A stretch of DNA of 64,000 nucleotides from an uncultured Fodinibius sp. (GCA_913056235.1 CAJXMW010000006.1:85416-149415); one strand, 5' to 3'; positions 26,606 to 36,332 are shown, counted from the first letter of the stretch. Numbers and translations: made by a program. The notes: a model not told the origin generated them from the sequence alone.

Positions 26606-26638
26606 TGCCCTGGTATCCTGTGGATGCCGGGGCTTTTT
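26606..26638 (+). terminator. Intrinsic terminator
   Basis: 12-bp arms (GCCCTGGTATCC / GGATGCCGGGGC, with two wobble or mismatch positions) around TGT, then T5. It separates the dipeptidase from the next gene. Confidence 0.8.
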
Positions 26639-26657
26639 CATTTCCAATTTCCTTACT

Positions 26658-27761
26658 GTGATGAATCCTATTACAGAAGTAACGCTATTACTTAATGAAG
26701 ATATCTGCAAAGCCAACATACAGCGAATGGCTCAGAAGGCCCGTAGAAACGGCCTTGCCTTTAAGCCACATATGAAAACCCATCAGTCCGCAGCTGTCGG
26801 GGACTGGTTGCGAAATAACGGCGTAGAAGCAATCACCGTGTCATCGGTGAAGATGGCCGAATATTTTGCTGCTCACGGATGGCGTGATATTACCATTGCC
26901 TTTCCCTGTAATGTACGCCAGATTGACCGTATAAATAAACTGACTGAGAAAACAACGGTGACACTCCTTATCAATAACCTGCATGCCGTTGAAGTGCTCC
27001 AAAAAGAACTCGAGAACACTGTTAAAGCTTACATTGAAATTGATACTGGTTCAGGGCGAACTGGGCTTAGCATACAGCAGCTAGCTAAAATCAAAAAACT
27101 TATCCAAAAGTTACAGAGAGCATCGTCAATAAACTGGATTGGATTTTATTCTCACCCCGGACATTCTTATAGCGCTCGATCAAGCCAAGAAATCCAGACG
27201 GTACACGAATTGGTTACAGAACAATGTCGCATCTTAGCTGATAAGCTTAAATCAGAATTTGGAACATTTGAGATTTGTATTGGTGATACCCCATGCTGCT
27301 CTCAGGGAACCGGCTTTGAAGGCGTAGATGCCATAAGTCCCGGTAACTTCGTGTTTTACGACCTGATGCAAGTACAGATCGGAAACTGCCAAGTATCCGA
27401 TATTGCCGTGGCGATGGCATGCCCGGTAGTGGATACTTATCCTGAACGACTAGAATTGGCCATTCACGGCGGTGCCATTCATTTCTCTAAAGAGTCGATG
27501 CTCATTGATAACAATGAATCGTTTGGACTGGCAGCCTTTCAAAAAGAAAACCACTGGGAATTGATCGATAACAAAACCTATTTGAAGAGTTTATCTCAAG
27601 AGCACGGTATCGTAAGCTGTTCAAAAGATGCGTTTGAACAATTTCAGGTAGGTGATCTCATTACCATTCTGCCCGTACACTCATGTCTCACAGCCAACCT
27701 GATGGGCACCTACCAACTGTCTGACGGTACCATTCTCAACCAGATGAGTTCGAATTATTAA
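26658..27761 (+). CDS. D-threonine aldolase / D-serine dehydratase-like PLP enzyme
   Basis: A 367-residue fold-III PLP enzyme (alanine-racemase N-domain). The PLP Lys is in FKPHMKTHQS (K40). The barrel continues with YIEIDTGSGRTGL and FYSHPGHSY. A C-terminal PVHSCLTANL motif supplies the His and Cys zinc ligands seen in D-serine dehydratases of this group. Likely reaction: cleavage or deamination of a D-hydroxy-amino acid such as D-threonine or D-serine, giving glycine plus aldehyde or pyruvate plus ammonia. It fits next to a dipeptidase that can release D-residues. Start is at the double Met. Confidence 0.85.
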   Translation: MMNPITEVTLLLNEDICKANIQRMAQKARRNGLAFKPHMKTHQSAAVGDWLRNNGVEAITVSSVKMAEYFAAHGWRDITIAFPCNVRQIDRINKLTEKTTVTLLINNLHAVEVLQKELENTVKAYIEIDTGSGRTGLSIQQLAKIKKLIQKLQRASSINWIGFYSHPGHSYSARSSQEIQTVHELVTEQCRILADKLKSEFGTFEICIGDTPCCSQGTGFEGVDAISPGNFVFYDLMQVQIGNCQVSDIAVAMACPVVDTYPERLELAIHGGAIHFSKESMLIDNNESFGLAAFQKENHWELIDNKTYLKSLSQEHGIVSCSKDAFEQFQVGDLITILPVHSCLTANLMGTYQLSDGTILNQMSSNY

Positions 27762-27897
27762 AAATGTACGATGACGGGTCTATCCGCGTGTGTACGGGGC
27801 CACCACTTTGCCAACGTATCTGCCGCTATAGGGCAAGCATATTATCAACAACGAAGCGATCGGTTACCTATTTATTATGACAGGCAGTTTAAACTGA
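27762..27897. other. Convergent intergenic region
   Basis: 136 bp between the PLP enzyme and the pilus operon's last gene. No clear terminator hairpin is seen in either orientation. Confidence 0.4.
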
Positions 27898-29838
27898 TTA
27901 ATTGGCTTTGTACAGCCAAGCCTCAGAGTTTTGGTTCTGTTGGATTTGTTTAAGTGCAGAACGTGCTTCGCCCAGCTGATTATATCCATGGTAGGAAACG
28001 AGCATAATATTTGATCCATCCATATTGATAATTGCTGCATCATATCCGTCGTTGCGCAGTTTATTTCTGAAATCAAGGGCGTTTTCTTCAACCTCGAACG
28101 ATCCTCCAACAAGATAGTAGGTTGCTGATGTACTATTTTGCGCACTATTGGGCATTGCCTTTTGCTGCTGTGTCATTGTAGAATCCGAAGACGTGTCACC
28201 GTCAGTTGGCTGCTCTGCAATATTAGCGGAATCACTATTTGCAGTATTTCCACCGAGATTAATTTGTACTTTTTGGGTCTTGACTTCAGGATCAGATATA
28301 GCCGGAGCCTCTTCCTGTTTTTCTTTCTGCGCATTCATCTGCTGTTTGTCGGACGTATCCTGCTGGGCGGTCTCTTTCTCTTGTCTTTGCTCAGCCCTAT
28401 CCTGTTGCCTGTCTTGAGCAGAAGTATCAGGTTCTTCCGCTCTTTCGTTCTGAGGCTCATCCTCTTTAACGTCTTTCTCTTTTAACAACCGATCACTTTG
28501 CTTGAGCTCTTCTCGCATTTGTTCTCGTTCATCTTGCAAGACCTCATATTTATTATCAAAATCATCGCCATACCGCTCAGGAATGGTGGGCTCCAGTGAA
28601 GCCTCAATTAATATTACAAGCTCTCTCATTTGCACGTCTTTGGAGCTATAACCGAATAGATAACGCAAGCCAAAAAACCATGGTGGCAGATCTTTAAGGA
28701 TGGGCACTCCTCGCCGCACTTCAGATTTTTCCTGGCTATAAAGACCTGCGATAACGGTCGATTCCCCATCTAACAAGAGTGCCTGTGTTTGAGCTTGCTG
28801 CTTATTAATGATGGTACTAACCGGATCGGGTTGTGCCGAGGAACGCTCAGCCTGAATATCCAGATGCACAAATGTTGTATCTTGCTGAGTAATAACCTGT
28901 GGAGTAACTGTTAATATCGTACCTACGCTAAAAAATTGCTCAACAACATTACCAGCAATATCTCGCTGTTTGATTGAAAAATCCTGGCCCACCTGAATCC
29001 TACCTTCTTGGCCATCCATCACCTTAACCGTAGGAGACGCCAATACCTCTCCAAGGTTATTAGCTTCAAAAGCACTAAACAACGCTTGCACGTCTATGCC
29101 GGTGTTACCAATTTCGCCAACATTAATCAGAGCATTAAAGACGTCTTGGGAGACATTTTGAGCTCCCTTGGAGTTGACCTGAACAAAAGGGCCGTCAAAT
29201 TGAGAGTTCGGGAGGCTCTGTCCTCCGCCCTGACCACCGCCACCTTGTCCACTGCCGCCTTGGCCGCCACCAAGAATAGCATCCGGCACATTTTCGGATA
29301 TGGTAGACCAGTCAACTCCAATTTCTTTCAAAGCTCGGCGGTTACCTTCGAAGAAAATGGCGTTAATACGAACTTCATGCGTATTAGTGGTAGCTATCGG
29401 TTGCTGACCTTCGCCTCCACCTCCTGACTGGGCGCCCCCACCGCCAGCAGCAGCTTGAGTCATTTGGTCTTGCTGTAGTGACTCCTTGGTTACAATTTCA
29501 AAAAACTCTTTTTTCTCAACCAGCTGGAGCTCTTTAACACGGAGTATCAACTTCAAAGCATCCATCCAGTGCATTGCAGGGACAGATATACCAATATTGC
29601 CAGAAACCTCGGTTCGGTTGATTACGAGCTTGTCACGGAACTTCTGAGCAAATTGATTAATTACATCTATGGCTCGCGCAAAGGGTGTGGTGCGGTCGAA
29701 AGTAACGACCTCTTCAGGATTGGTATACTCTCGATATTCTGCAGGAAGATTATCCCGGTTTTGACTGTACACCCCGGTAGCAAGGATGAATAAAAATGCG
29801 AAAATTAACGGTATCGACTTATATCTGTAAGAATCCAT
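27898..29838 (-). CDS. pilQ: Type IV pilus secretin with C-terminal SPOR domain (PilQ-like)
   Basis: A 646-residue outer-membrane secretin. A signal peptide (to about 25, TGVYSQ) and an N-terminal STN-like domain precede the secretin core (about 150-400): VRINAIFFEGNRRALKEIGV, LASPTVKVMDGQEGRI and RRGVPILKDLPPWFFGLRYL. A long Gln/Glu/Asp-rich linker (about 425-560) leads to a SPOR module (570-646; YYLVGGSFEVEENALDFRNK). SPOR domains bind denuded peptidoglycan, so the pore could be tied to the cell wall or the division site. This fusion is unusual: PilQ normally ends with the secretin or relies on AMIN domains at the N-terminus. Last gene of the pilus operon, 1 bp after PilO. Confidence 0.87.
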   Translation of the reverse strand: MDSYRYKSIPLIFAFLFILATGVYSQNRDNLPAEYREYTNPEEVVTFDRTTPFARAIDVINQFAQKFRDKLVINRTEVSGNIGISVPAMHWMDALKLILRVKELQLVEKKEFFEIVTKESLQQDQMTQAAAGGGGAQSGGGGEGQQPIATTNTHEVRINAIFFEGNRRALKEIGVDWSTISENVPDAILGGGQGGSGQGGGGQGGGQSLPNSQFDGPFVQVNSKGAQNVSQDVFNALINVGEIGNTGIDVQALFSAFEANNLGEVLASPTVKVMDGQEGRIQVGQDFSIKQRDIAGNVVEQFFSVGTILTVTPQVITQQDTTFVHLDIQAERSSAQPDPVSTIINKQQAQTQALLLDGESTVIAGLYSQEKSEVRRGVPILKDLPPWFFGLRYLFGYSSKDVQMRELVILIEASLEPTIPERYGDDFDNKYEVLQDEREQMREELKQSDRLLKEKDVKEDEPQNERAEEPDTSAQDRQQDRAEQRQEKETAQQDTSDKQQMNAQKEKQEEAPAISDPEVKTQKVQINLGGNTANSDSANIAEQPTDGDTSSDSTMTQQQKAMPNSAQNSTSATYYLVGGSFEVEENALDFRNKLRNDGYDAAIINMDGSNIMLVSYHGYNQLGEARSALKQIQQNQNSEAWLYKAN

Positions 29839-29839
29839 A

Positions 29840-30712
29840 CTAATTACTACTTTGATTTTCTTCGTTATTCACCTGCAATGTCACCCGCTCTATAATTCCA
29901 CCCTTATTGAGTTTAAATGATGCTGTCCCCCGCTTAACATTAATCGAGGTAAGCTCTCCCAAATACACGTCATCTCCTTTCGACAATCGCTGCATAACAC
30001 CATTTTGATCGACTAAAAATACTTTATCGGTACTTACCGCAATGAGCGAGCTCTGCTCAACATTTACCAGATTATTCTCATTGGTCTTCACAGACCGAAT
30101 TAATGGATAAAAGGGATTATAAACCGAGCCCACCAAATTATTAGTAATTGCCAGATCAGGTTTCCCAAGAAGTTTTACCCGGTCGTAGAAGCTTTTGAGT
30201 GAAAAGTTAAAGTTAACTTTGCCGTAAGATTCCAACTCATTGATAGGGCTGATAGAAACCTTGCTAACCTTATTTAAAGGCTTGCTCAGTTCGATCTGCC
30301 GGATAAAGTTAATGAAATTGCGATAATAGCCCTGTCCGGTAATTTTCATCGACATGGTACCGTACTGATCGTGCGTAGTAGAATCTGAAAAGCTAAATGT
30401 AAAGTTCGTAAAAGCCGAACCGGTATTAATATTATTCAGAAAATCATAAACATTATCCTCGTTACTATTGGCATAAAGCGCCTTATTGTAGTTATTAAAA
30501 AAGCGTGTTGCCTCTTCGTATCGCTTTTTTAAAATGGGAAACTGATTGGCCTTTTGCTGTTTCTGGTTGAGTTCCTGGCGTTTTTGTTCAGCCTTTTGGC
30601 GAAGTTCTTTTACCCTTGGCTGTTGATAAAAATAGATGTAGCTGACCCCGGCCCCAATAAAAGTGGTGAGGACAACAAGCAAAATTAACGTATTTCGTAC
30701 ACCGTAGGACAT
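29840..30712 (-). CDS. PilO/PilP-like inner-membrane alignment protein
   Basis: A 290-residue bitopic protein. One span at about 9-29 is followed by a coiled coil (KELRQKAEQKRQELNQKQQK, about 33-60) and a ferredoxin-like periplasmic domain (GQGYYRNFINFIRQIELSKP). The C-terminal 100 residues (KVFLVDQNGVMQRLSKGDDV, then YLGELTSINVKRG) look like a PilP/GspC-type beta domain that would touch the secretin. This arrangement merges PilO and PilP in one chain, which I infer from pattern. It would align the PilM-N fusion with the secretin. It is between the PilM/N gene (16 bp) and the secretin gene. Confidence 0.72.
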   Translation of the reverse strand: MSYGVRNTLILLVVLTTFIGAGVSYIYFYQQPRVKELRQKAEQKRQELNQKQQKANQFPILKKRYEEATRFFNNYNKALYANSNEDNVYDFLNNINTGSAFTNFTFSFSDSTTHDQYGTMSMKITGQGYYRNFINFIRQIELSKPLNKVSKVSISPINELESYGKVNFNFSLKSFYDRVKLLGKPDLAITNNLVGSVYNPFYPLIRSVKTNENNLVNVEQSSLIAVSTDKVFLVDQNGVMQRLSKGDDVYLGELTSINVKRGTASFKLNKGGIIERVTLQVNNEENQSSN

Positions 30713-30728
30713 ATCGATCGTTGCCTAA

Positions 30729-32423
30729 TTATTTTCCTATCAGATTTTGCACCTCTTCAGGTGTCGGAGGCGAATAGATAGAGTCTGATTGTGCAAATTC
30801 TTTTACTAAGATGGAGAAACTATACACTTCCTGTTCACGCATCTGTTGGCTGTTAACACTCTGCAGGGTCGCCTCATGAAAAATATTCACAATTTTAGGG
30901 ATACGATTTCTATACATGGTATATCCCTGCAGAAATGTTCCATCTCCGGTCTGTGAAAATGAAGTTATCCAGCTGCTTCCCACCGACCGTATTCCCTGGT
31001 TAAAGATATTCAGTTTCCTAGACCATTCGCGACTTCCCTGCGCAAGGGTATCCAGCATGGTCAGTTTAGCTCGCAGAGTTGATAAGTTCTCATTTAGTTC
31101 TTCCACTTTCTGAATAGTGGGCTCTAGTTTCTGAATCTGCCCATTCATCTGTTCCAGGTCTGAGGAATAGGAATCAATTTTCCGCGCATTCTGATTATAA
31201 AAGTAGTTAAAGGTAATGGGCGTCAGAAAGATTAAAAACAGGATCAACATACCGTGCCACTGCAATTTGAATATCTTCTGGCGGTCAACAACATATTTTG
31301 GGATAAGAGAAATATCCGGAAACGCATCGTCCAGGCTTCCTGAGGCCGCCAGTGCCGATCCTATGGCTGTAGTAAATGCCGGAACACTGGCTGGATCCAC
31401 GTGTTCGGTATCCAGCAGTTCCTCTTTAAAAGTAATATTCTCGACCTTAATGTCAGGAAAGTTCTCCTCAAAGAAATCTACAGCTGATTCTCCAACCGTA
31501 TTATTTGCCAGCAAGATACGATCTAGGTTTGGTACTTCTCCGGTATCAAGCTGGAATAAAATTTTACTGAATATCGTGTTAAGGAATGATTTGTTTTCCG
31601 TACCCTCATTAATAATTGGAGATACCAGCCAAACCTCACTGCCCTTCATAAATAGGACACGACTTTTTTCTTTGCCAAACTGGATTACGCAGGTCATCTC
31701 GTCGGGATCCAGTTCATAATTGGCCTTCACCAATCCCACAAGGGCCATCTCATCCGGCATAACACTTTGGATAGCCAACTTGCCGGAGTACAATTCCCTG
31801 GCCTGATTAACCAGTTGCAATGTTATGGATTCATTTTCAACCGAACTCAACAAAAGCGAGCCATCATCACGAATCTCGTAGGAATAGTTGTCAGGTGAAG
31901 TGGGCGCACCGTAAATTGATTCGAGTTTATCTTCGAGATCCTCAACCAGGTCTTTGTTTTTAACCTCATTAAAATCGGTATCACGGATCACCTGAAAAAT
32001 GGTGTGTCCGGCAGGGATATTTAATCCTAGATAAATTTTGTCGCTGGATACATCTGAAAAAATATTGTACAACAAAAGCTCATTCGACTGCGTAGTTTCC
32101 GACTCGTCGACCATATCCAAGGCCATATCGTCATCCGCAGAATCTTCAAGCTCATCTAGATCCAGCTCTTCTTCGTCCTGGCTGCTTTCATCATCCTCTT
32201 CGAGACCAAAAATTGAATCCGCATCTTCCTCTTCGTCGAAATCGTTGTCAACTTCCCCGCCCCCTTCAATTTCCTGGAATTGAGATTCTCCTTCCAGCTT
32301 TTCAACAAGGGAGAACCGATCCAGTTTAACAATCTTAAGGTCATTCCCCTTTACCCGCAGACGTGCCACACGAATAACATCGTCCTGCAAGCTAAGCCCT
32401 ATATAATCATTGGATCCAAACAT
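30729..32423 (-). CDS. PilM-PilN fusion
   Basis: A 564-residue protein. The N-terminal half follows PilM, an actin-like ATPase (DYIGLSLQDDVIRVARLRV at the start). It has a long acidic insertion, residues 55-110 (DEEEDADSIFGLEEDDESSQ). After about residue 385 there is one span (LQWHGMLILFLIFLTPITFN) followed by a coiled coil and a periplasmic domain as in PilN (IQKLEPTIQKVEELNENLST). In most pili, PilM is cytoplasmic and docks onto the short N-terminal tail of PilN; here the two are one chain. It sits just after pilT and 16 bp before the PilO gene. Halophile-type acidity is a possible reason for the insertion. Confidence 0.78.
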   Translation of the reverse strand: MFGSNDYIGLSLQDDVIRVARLRVKGNDLKIVKLDRFSLVEKLEGESQFQEIEGGGEVDNDFDEEEDADSIFGLEEDDESSQDEEELDLDELEDSADDDMALDMVDESETTQSNELLLYNIFSDVSSDKIYLGLNIPAGHTIFQVIRDTDFNEVKNKDLVEDLEDKLESIYGAPTSPDNYSYEIRDDGSLLLSSVENESITLQLVNQARELYSGKLAIQSVMPDEMALVGLVKANYELDPDEMTCVIQFGKEKSRVLFMKGSEVWLVSPIINEGTENKSFLNTIFSKILFQLDTGEVPNLDRILLANNTVGESAVDFFEENFPDIKVENITFKEELLDTEHVDPASVPAFTTAIGSALAASGSLDDAFPDISLIPKYVVDRQKIFKLQWHGMLILFLIFLTPITFNYFYNQNARKIDSYSSDLEQMNGQIQKLEPTIQKVEELNENLSTLRAKLTMLDTLAQGSREWSRKLNIFNQGIRSVGSSWITSFSQTGDGTFLQGYTMYRNRIPKIVNIFHEATLQSVNSQQMREQEVYSFSILVKEFAQSDSIYSPPTPEEVQNLIGK

Positions 32424-32444
32424 GGGGATACGTTATATATTAAT

Positions 32445-33704
32445 TTATAATTGGTTTTCGGTTATCAGCTGTTTTACACGTTTTTTATTGTTGGCATTGT
32501 TTATCGCCACTTCTTTTGAGATTTTCCCCTCTTCATATAATCGCTTCAGATCTTGTTCCATGGTGTTCATGCCGCGCTCACTACCCTCCATTAACATCTG
32601 GTAGATCTCGTTGACATTGTTATTCCGAATAGCGGCCTTTACAGGGCTTGTTACAACCAATACCTCTTTGGCAAGTACCCGTTTACCATCCAGGCTGGGA
32701 ACCAGCTTCTGACTGATCACACATGTCAACACATCCGCCAGGCGTGTTCGAACACGATTTTGCTCATTTACGGGCACCTCACCTAGAATACGTTCAATAC
32801 TCTCCATCGCGGAACTTGTGTGGAGGGTCCCAAACGTCTTGTGACCTGAATCAGTAATTTCAAGCGCTGTCATAATCGTCTCAGGATCCCGCAGCTCCCC
32901 AACTACAATAATGTCAGGATCCTGTCGCAGGGCTTGTATTGCCCCATCCTTAAATGACCGAACATCGCGGCCAACCTCACGGTGACGGACAACTGATTTT
33001 TTGGGTTGATGAACAAGTTCTACAGGAGAAGCGATAATCACGATATGAGAATCAACTGTGCGGTTGTTAGCATCAATAACCGTGTCCAGCGTCGATGATT
33101 TACCAGATCCCGTAATACCTGTAACAAGCGTTAGTCCGTACTTATAATATTTTAAGCTCAATGCTTTTGCTATTTCGGGATGCAGGTTAAGCCCCTTAAA
33201 TGGCCTGATCACATTATCAATTTTACGCATGTTTAGGGCAAGGTGCTCCAGGTCAAAATACATGTCCGCCCGGAACCGTTTAGCACCAGCTATCGAATCA
33301 GAGCCAGAAATAGAATAGGAAAAGTCCAGATTACGATTTTCAAATAAATGTTCTCGCTGCTTTGGCATAATTAAGTTATGCAGCAGAAAATCAGTTTCAG
33401 TAAGCGTAAATTCAGGGGCTTTCTTATCTGGTGATTTGTCTCCGTGGATACGGTACCAAATATTATTGTCACAACCAGGACCCCCAATATCAATATCTGA
33501 GGCCTCATTATCGTACATCTTTTTTAGCAATGCTTCTATTGCATCACGAAGTTTGGCGCGCACCTCTTCGGTCTGATCGTCCACAAGCTTTCCAATTTCG
33601 CGATGACGCTGTAATCCCTTCGAGCTGCCTTTCAACTGCTCGGCAAGAGGTGCAATTATATCTTTAGCCTGTTCAGCTTTCTTCTGTTGTACCCCTGCTT
33701 CCAT
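32445..33704 (-). CDS. pilT: PilT-type retraction ATPase
   Basis: A 419-residue secretion ATPase. Walker A is TGITGSGKSST (about 193-203). Walker B and the Asp/His boxes follow: ALRQDPDIIVVGELRDPETI and GHKTFGTLHTSSA. A PilT AIRNNNVNEIYQMLMEGSER segment is near the C-terminus. PilT powers pilus retraction and twitching. The N-terminal 100 residues are longer than usual, and no tetracysteine motif is present, in line with PilT rather than PilB. A perfect inverted repeat lies 90 bp upstream of its start, between it and the cyclic-nucleotide-binding gene, so pilT may have its own promoter. Confidence 0.9.
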   Translation of the reverse strand: MEAGVQQKKAEQAKDIIAPLAEQLKGSSKGLQRHREIGKLVDDQTEEVRAKLRDAIEALLKKMYDNEASDIDIGGPGCDNNIWYRIHGDKSPDKKAPEFTLTETDFLLHNLIMPKQREHLFENRNLDFSYSISGSDSIAGAKRFRADMYFDLEHLALNMRKIDNVIRPFKGLNLHPEIAKALSLKYYKYGLTLVTGITGSGKSSTLDTVIDANNRTVDSHIVIIASPVELVHQPKKSVVRHREVGRDVRSFKDGAIQALRQDPDIIVVGELRDPETIMTALEITDSGHKTFGTLHTSSAMESIERILGEVPVNEQNRVRTRLADVLTCVISQKLVPSLDGKRVLAKEVLVVTSPVKAAIRNNNVNEIYQMLMEGSERGMNTMEQDLKRLYEEGKISKEVAINNANNKKRVKQLITENQL

Positions 33705-33793
33705 CTGTAGATTATAACTAGCTTTTGATTATTTGCAAATAACGTGTTGTAAAGAGCTGATTTTACCCCGGTTGTTACGAAACAAAATAATTT

Positions 33794-33815
33794 AATGAAT
33801 GGACATCCATTCATT
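33794..33815. promoter_or_regulatory. Perfect inverted repeat upstream of pilT
   Basis: Arms AATGAATGGA and TCCATTCATT (10 bp, two-base spacer CA). The shape is that of a TetR-family operator. It is 90 bp before the pilT start and 150 bp after the end of the cyclic-nucleotide-binding gene. Confidence 0.5.
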
Positions 33816-33965
33816 TGCCCTAACACATGGATATTTTGTCATCCATCCTTAAAACATTAAATATTTTTAATACTTCCAAATTTCTTTATCAAAAATCTGT
33901 ACACCTACATCGGAATTTCTACCAAAATTCGAAAGGAATTGGGGCATTCAACTAAAATCAACCAA

Positions 33966-34469
33966 TCACCAGTTACTATCGTCCAACAGACGCTTTTTCA
34001 GTTGTAGTAATTGACCGTTCATGTTGCTTATTTTTTGTTGCTGAATTTCAATAATATTTCGGGTAAAGATATTGAAGAGCTTTTCGGGCTTTTTGCGGAA
34101 AAAGTTGAGTGCTTCGTATCGCTCAAATTTCAGGAGTTGTGATTCGCCCTCTGAAACCACTTTTGCCATTCGATTATTTTTGCTGAACAGAAAGGTTTCT
34201 CCCAAAAAATTACCTTTTGTAAGCGTTGCAAGCTGAATATTGTCTTTCCAAATAGACACTTTACCCTTGGAAATAAGATAGGCCGAGTTCACATATTCAG
34301 CTTCATTTACAATCACATCATCCTGTACAAACCGTTCCTCCTGTCCCAGTTTAAGAAACTCCATAATATCCTCGTAATGGAAGTTTCTCAACAACAGTGG
34401 TGGCTCTTTTAGGAATTGCCGAATATATTCTGGCGTTGTCTCTTTTTCTGCCTGATTATCAGTTGCCAT
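33966..34469 (-). CDS. Cyclic-nucleotide-binding domain protein (pilus operon)
   Basis: A 167-residue protein with a single CNMP/CAP-ED domain (about residues 30-130). Visible: LKLGQEERFVQDDVIVNEAE, then YLISKGKVSIWKDN, then LTKGNFLGETFLFSK and SEGESQLLKFERYEALNFF. A helical tail follows (NIIEIQQQKISNMNGQLLQL). The phosphate-binding cassette would be GNFLGETFLFSKNNRMA; the canonical GE...RxA shape is present, with GE and RMA visible. No DNA-binding domain, so it is not a CRP-type regulator. It lies between pilB and pilT and could couple a nucleotide second messenger to pilus motors; this is inference from position. Confidence 0.8.
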   Translation of the reverse strand: MATDNQAEKETTPEYIRQFLKEPPLLLRNFHYEDIMEFLKLGQEERFVQDDVIVNEAEYVNSAYLISKGKVSIWKDNIQLATLTKGNFLGETFLFSKNNRMAKVVSEGESQLLKFERYEALNFFRKKPEKLFNIFTRNIIEIQQQKISNMNGQLLQLKKRLLDDSNW

Positions 34470-34559
34470 AATAAATTCTCCGATTATCCTTTTGCTAACC
34501 CCATAAAAACGTTTAATGTTAACGATTTTTTAAGTATCACCTAAACGTCTAAGAGTTTT

Positions 34560-36332
34560 TTAATCTTCAATGGTAATTGCTGCTATTTCTTCAATGGTCG
34601 TCATTCCATTTTTGATACGTTCCCTTCCCGACCCCCGCAGGCTTAACATACCCTGGCTCATCGCATATTCTTTAATCGCACCCTCATTAATATCGTCACC
34701 CGACTCCAGGATCATCGTTCGTACCTCTTTGTCAAAATAAAGAGCTTCCATAATAGCAGTACGCCCCTTATAACCATTGGAACACTTATCACAGCCCACT
34801 GCTCTATAAAAGGTTGTTTCTTCAATCTCTTTTTCTGTAAACCCAATGCCTTTAGCTGTTTCGGGATGTGGTTCATACTCTTCTTTGCATTCATCACAGA
34901 GCGTACGCACCAGACGCTGAGCCATAATAAGGTTCACAGCATTTGCAATAAGAAAAGTCTCAACGCCCATCTTATACAATCGTGAGATGGCACTGGGGGC
35001 ATCATTGGTGTGCAGGGTTGAAAAGGTCAAGTGACCCGTGTTGGCCAGTTTAATAGCGATTTCTGCCGTCTTCAGGTCCCGGATCTCACCGACAAGTACA
35101 ATATCGGGGTCATGCCGCAAAATCCCCTTCATTGCATTATCAAAGGTCATGTGATCGCTGATTTTCAGCTGACGAGCCCCGTCAATAAGGTACTCTACCG
35201 GCTCCTCAACCGTCAGCACATTTACCGTTGGATCAATGACATAATACAACGCTGCGACCAGCGTTGTTGATTTTCCGCTGCCTGTAGGCCCTGTAATGAT
35301 GACAATGCCTGACGGTTTTTCGATGGCCTTCACAAAATCTTCTTTGGCTTTTTGCTGTAGTCCCAGTACGTCAAGATCGGTAATAACCTCCCGATCATCC
35401 AGAATACGAATGACAATAGACTCAAATTTGCGGTCAAACTGCTCCCCTACCATCGGCATGATAGAAACCCGGTAGCGAATATTATGACTATCGACGGCAC
35501 GCTGGATAAAGCCGTCTTGGGAGGCGTCCCGTTCAAACCGATCCACATTGCGTGTTTTGTCCTTCACTACAGCCGAAATGGCTTCCGGCTTTACATTATT
35601 TTGCTGATGCCAAAGCTCCAACTTACCGTCAATACGAAAACGAATATCAGTTGAGGCTGGACCACTGGGCACAATATGAATGTCACTGACGCCCTTTCGA
35701 ACGCCTTCGACCAAAAATCCTTCGACCAATGAGTTCAACATACTTTGATTGATCTCGGCATCAATCTCCTCCTCATCAATCTCTTCAGACTCTTCCTGGA
35801 GGTCGGGCTCCTCGTATTCTATTTCTTCCAGCAGATCAAGGAACTCGTTCTTCTGCTCGTAAACTTCGGTCAGTATTTGCTCAACAAGCTCATAGCGGCA
35901 ATAAACGATATCATGCTGCTTAAAATTGAGCTTCGTTATAATGTTGGATAATCTCGGATCCGAAGGATCGGCCGCAGCAATAGTCAAGGTATTTCGCTCC
36001 TGCTCAAGCGGCACAGCCTTTTGGTGAACCAGTTCATCCACGATTTCGGTAGGCAGGTCTTCAATATGTGATTTGATGTTTTCAATAACCTCTGCACCAA
36101 CCGAATTTTTGCCTGTAAAAACCTCCTCAAATGCATAGATGGACGCAATCTCGCTCATCACTTTATGGCGATCCACACCCAGATCCTGATAAAGAATCTG
36201 GCCAATCCGGCGATTGGAAGACTCCGGCTCCTCGCGGAGAATATCAAGTGCCTCATTCAGTTGTTCTTCGGCAATAATATCCCTGTTTACCAGGATATCG
36301 CCGATGTGTCTGCGTGTATTTACCTTAGCCAT
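34560..36332 (-). CDS. pilB: PilB-type assembly ATPase
   Basis: A 590-residue GspE/PilB ATPase. The N-terminus is an MshEN-like module (IGDILVNRDIIAEEQLNEAL, about 10-35), a fold that binds cyclic di-GMP in some homologues. Walker A is TGPTGSGKSTT (about 345-355), and the Asp/His boxes read LRHDPDIVLVGEIRDLKTAE and TGHLTFSTLHTNDA. The zinc tetracysteine is present (CDECKEEY and CDKCSNGYKG). An acidic linker precedes the ATPase domain. It drives pilus extension. It stands next to PilC, its membrane partner. Confidence 0.92.
   Translation of the reverse strand: MAKVNTRRHIGDILVNRDIIAEEQLNEALDILREEPESSNRRIGQILYQDLGVDRHKVMSEIASIYAFEEVFTGKNSVGAEVIENIKSHIEDLPTEIVDELVHQKAVPLEQERNTLTIAAADPSDPRLSNIITKLNFKQHDIVYCRYELVEQILTEVYEQKNEFLDLLEEIEYEEPDLQEESEEIDEEEIDAEINQSMLNSLVEGFLVEGVRKGVSDIHIVPSGPASTDIRFRIDGKLELWHQQNNVKPEAISAVVKDKTRNVDRFERDASQDGFIQRAVDSHNIRYRVSIMPMVGEQFDRKFESIVIRILDDREVITDLDVLGLQQKAKEDFVKAIEKPSGIVIITGPTGSGKSTTLVAALYYVIDPTVNVLTVEEPVEYLIDGARQLKISDHMTFDNAMKGILRHDPDIVLVGEIRDLKTAEIAIKLANTGHLTFSTLHTNDAPSAISRLYKMGVETFLIANAVNLIMAQRLVRTLCDECKEEYEPHPETAKGIGFTEKEIEETTFYRAVGCDKCSNGYKGRTAIMEALYFDKEVRTMILESGDDINEGAIKEYAMSQGMLSLRGSGRERIKNGMTTIEEIAAITIED

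Noticed and set aside
28138..28485. Long plus-strand ORFs inside the secretin
   Set aside because: Antisense shadows produced by the Gln/Glu-rich linker of the minus-strand secretin.
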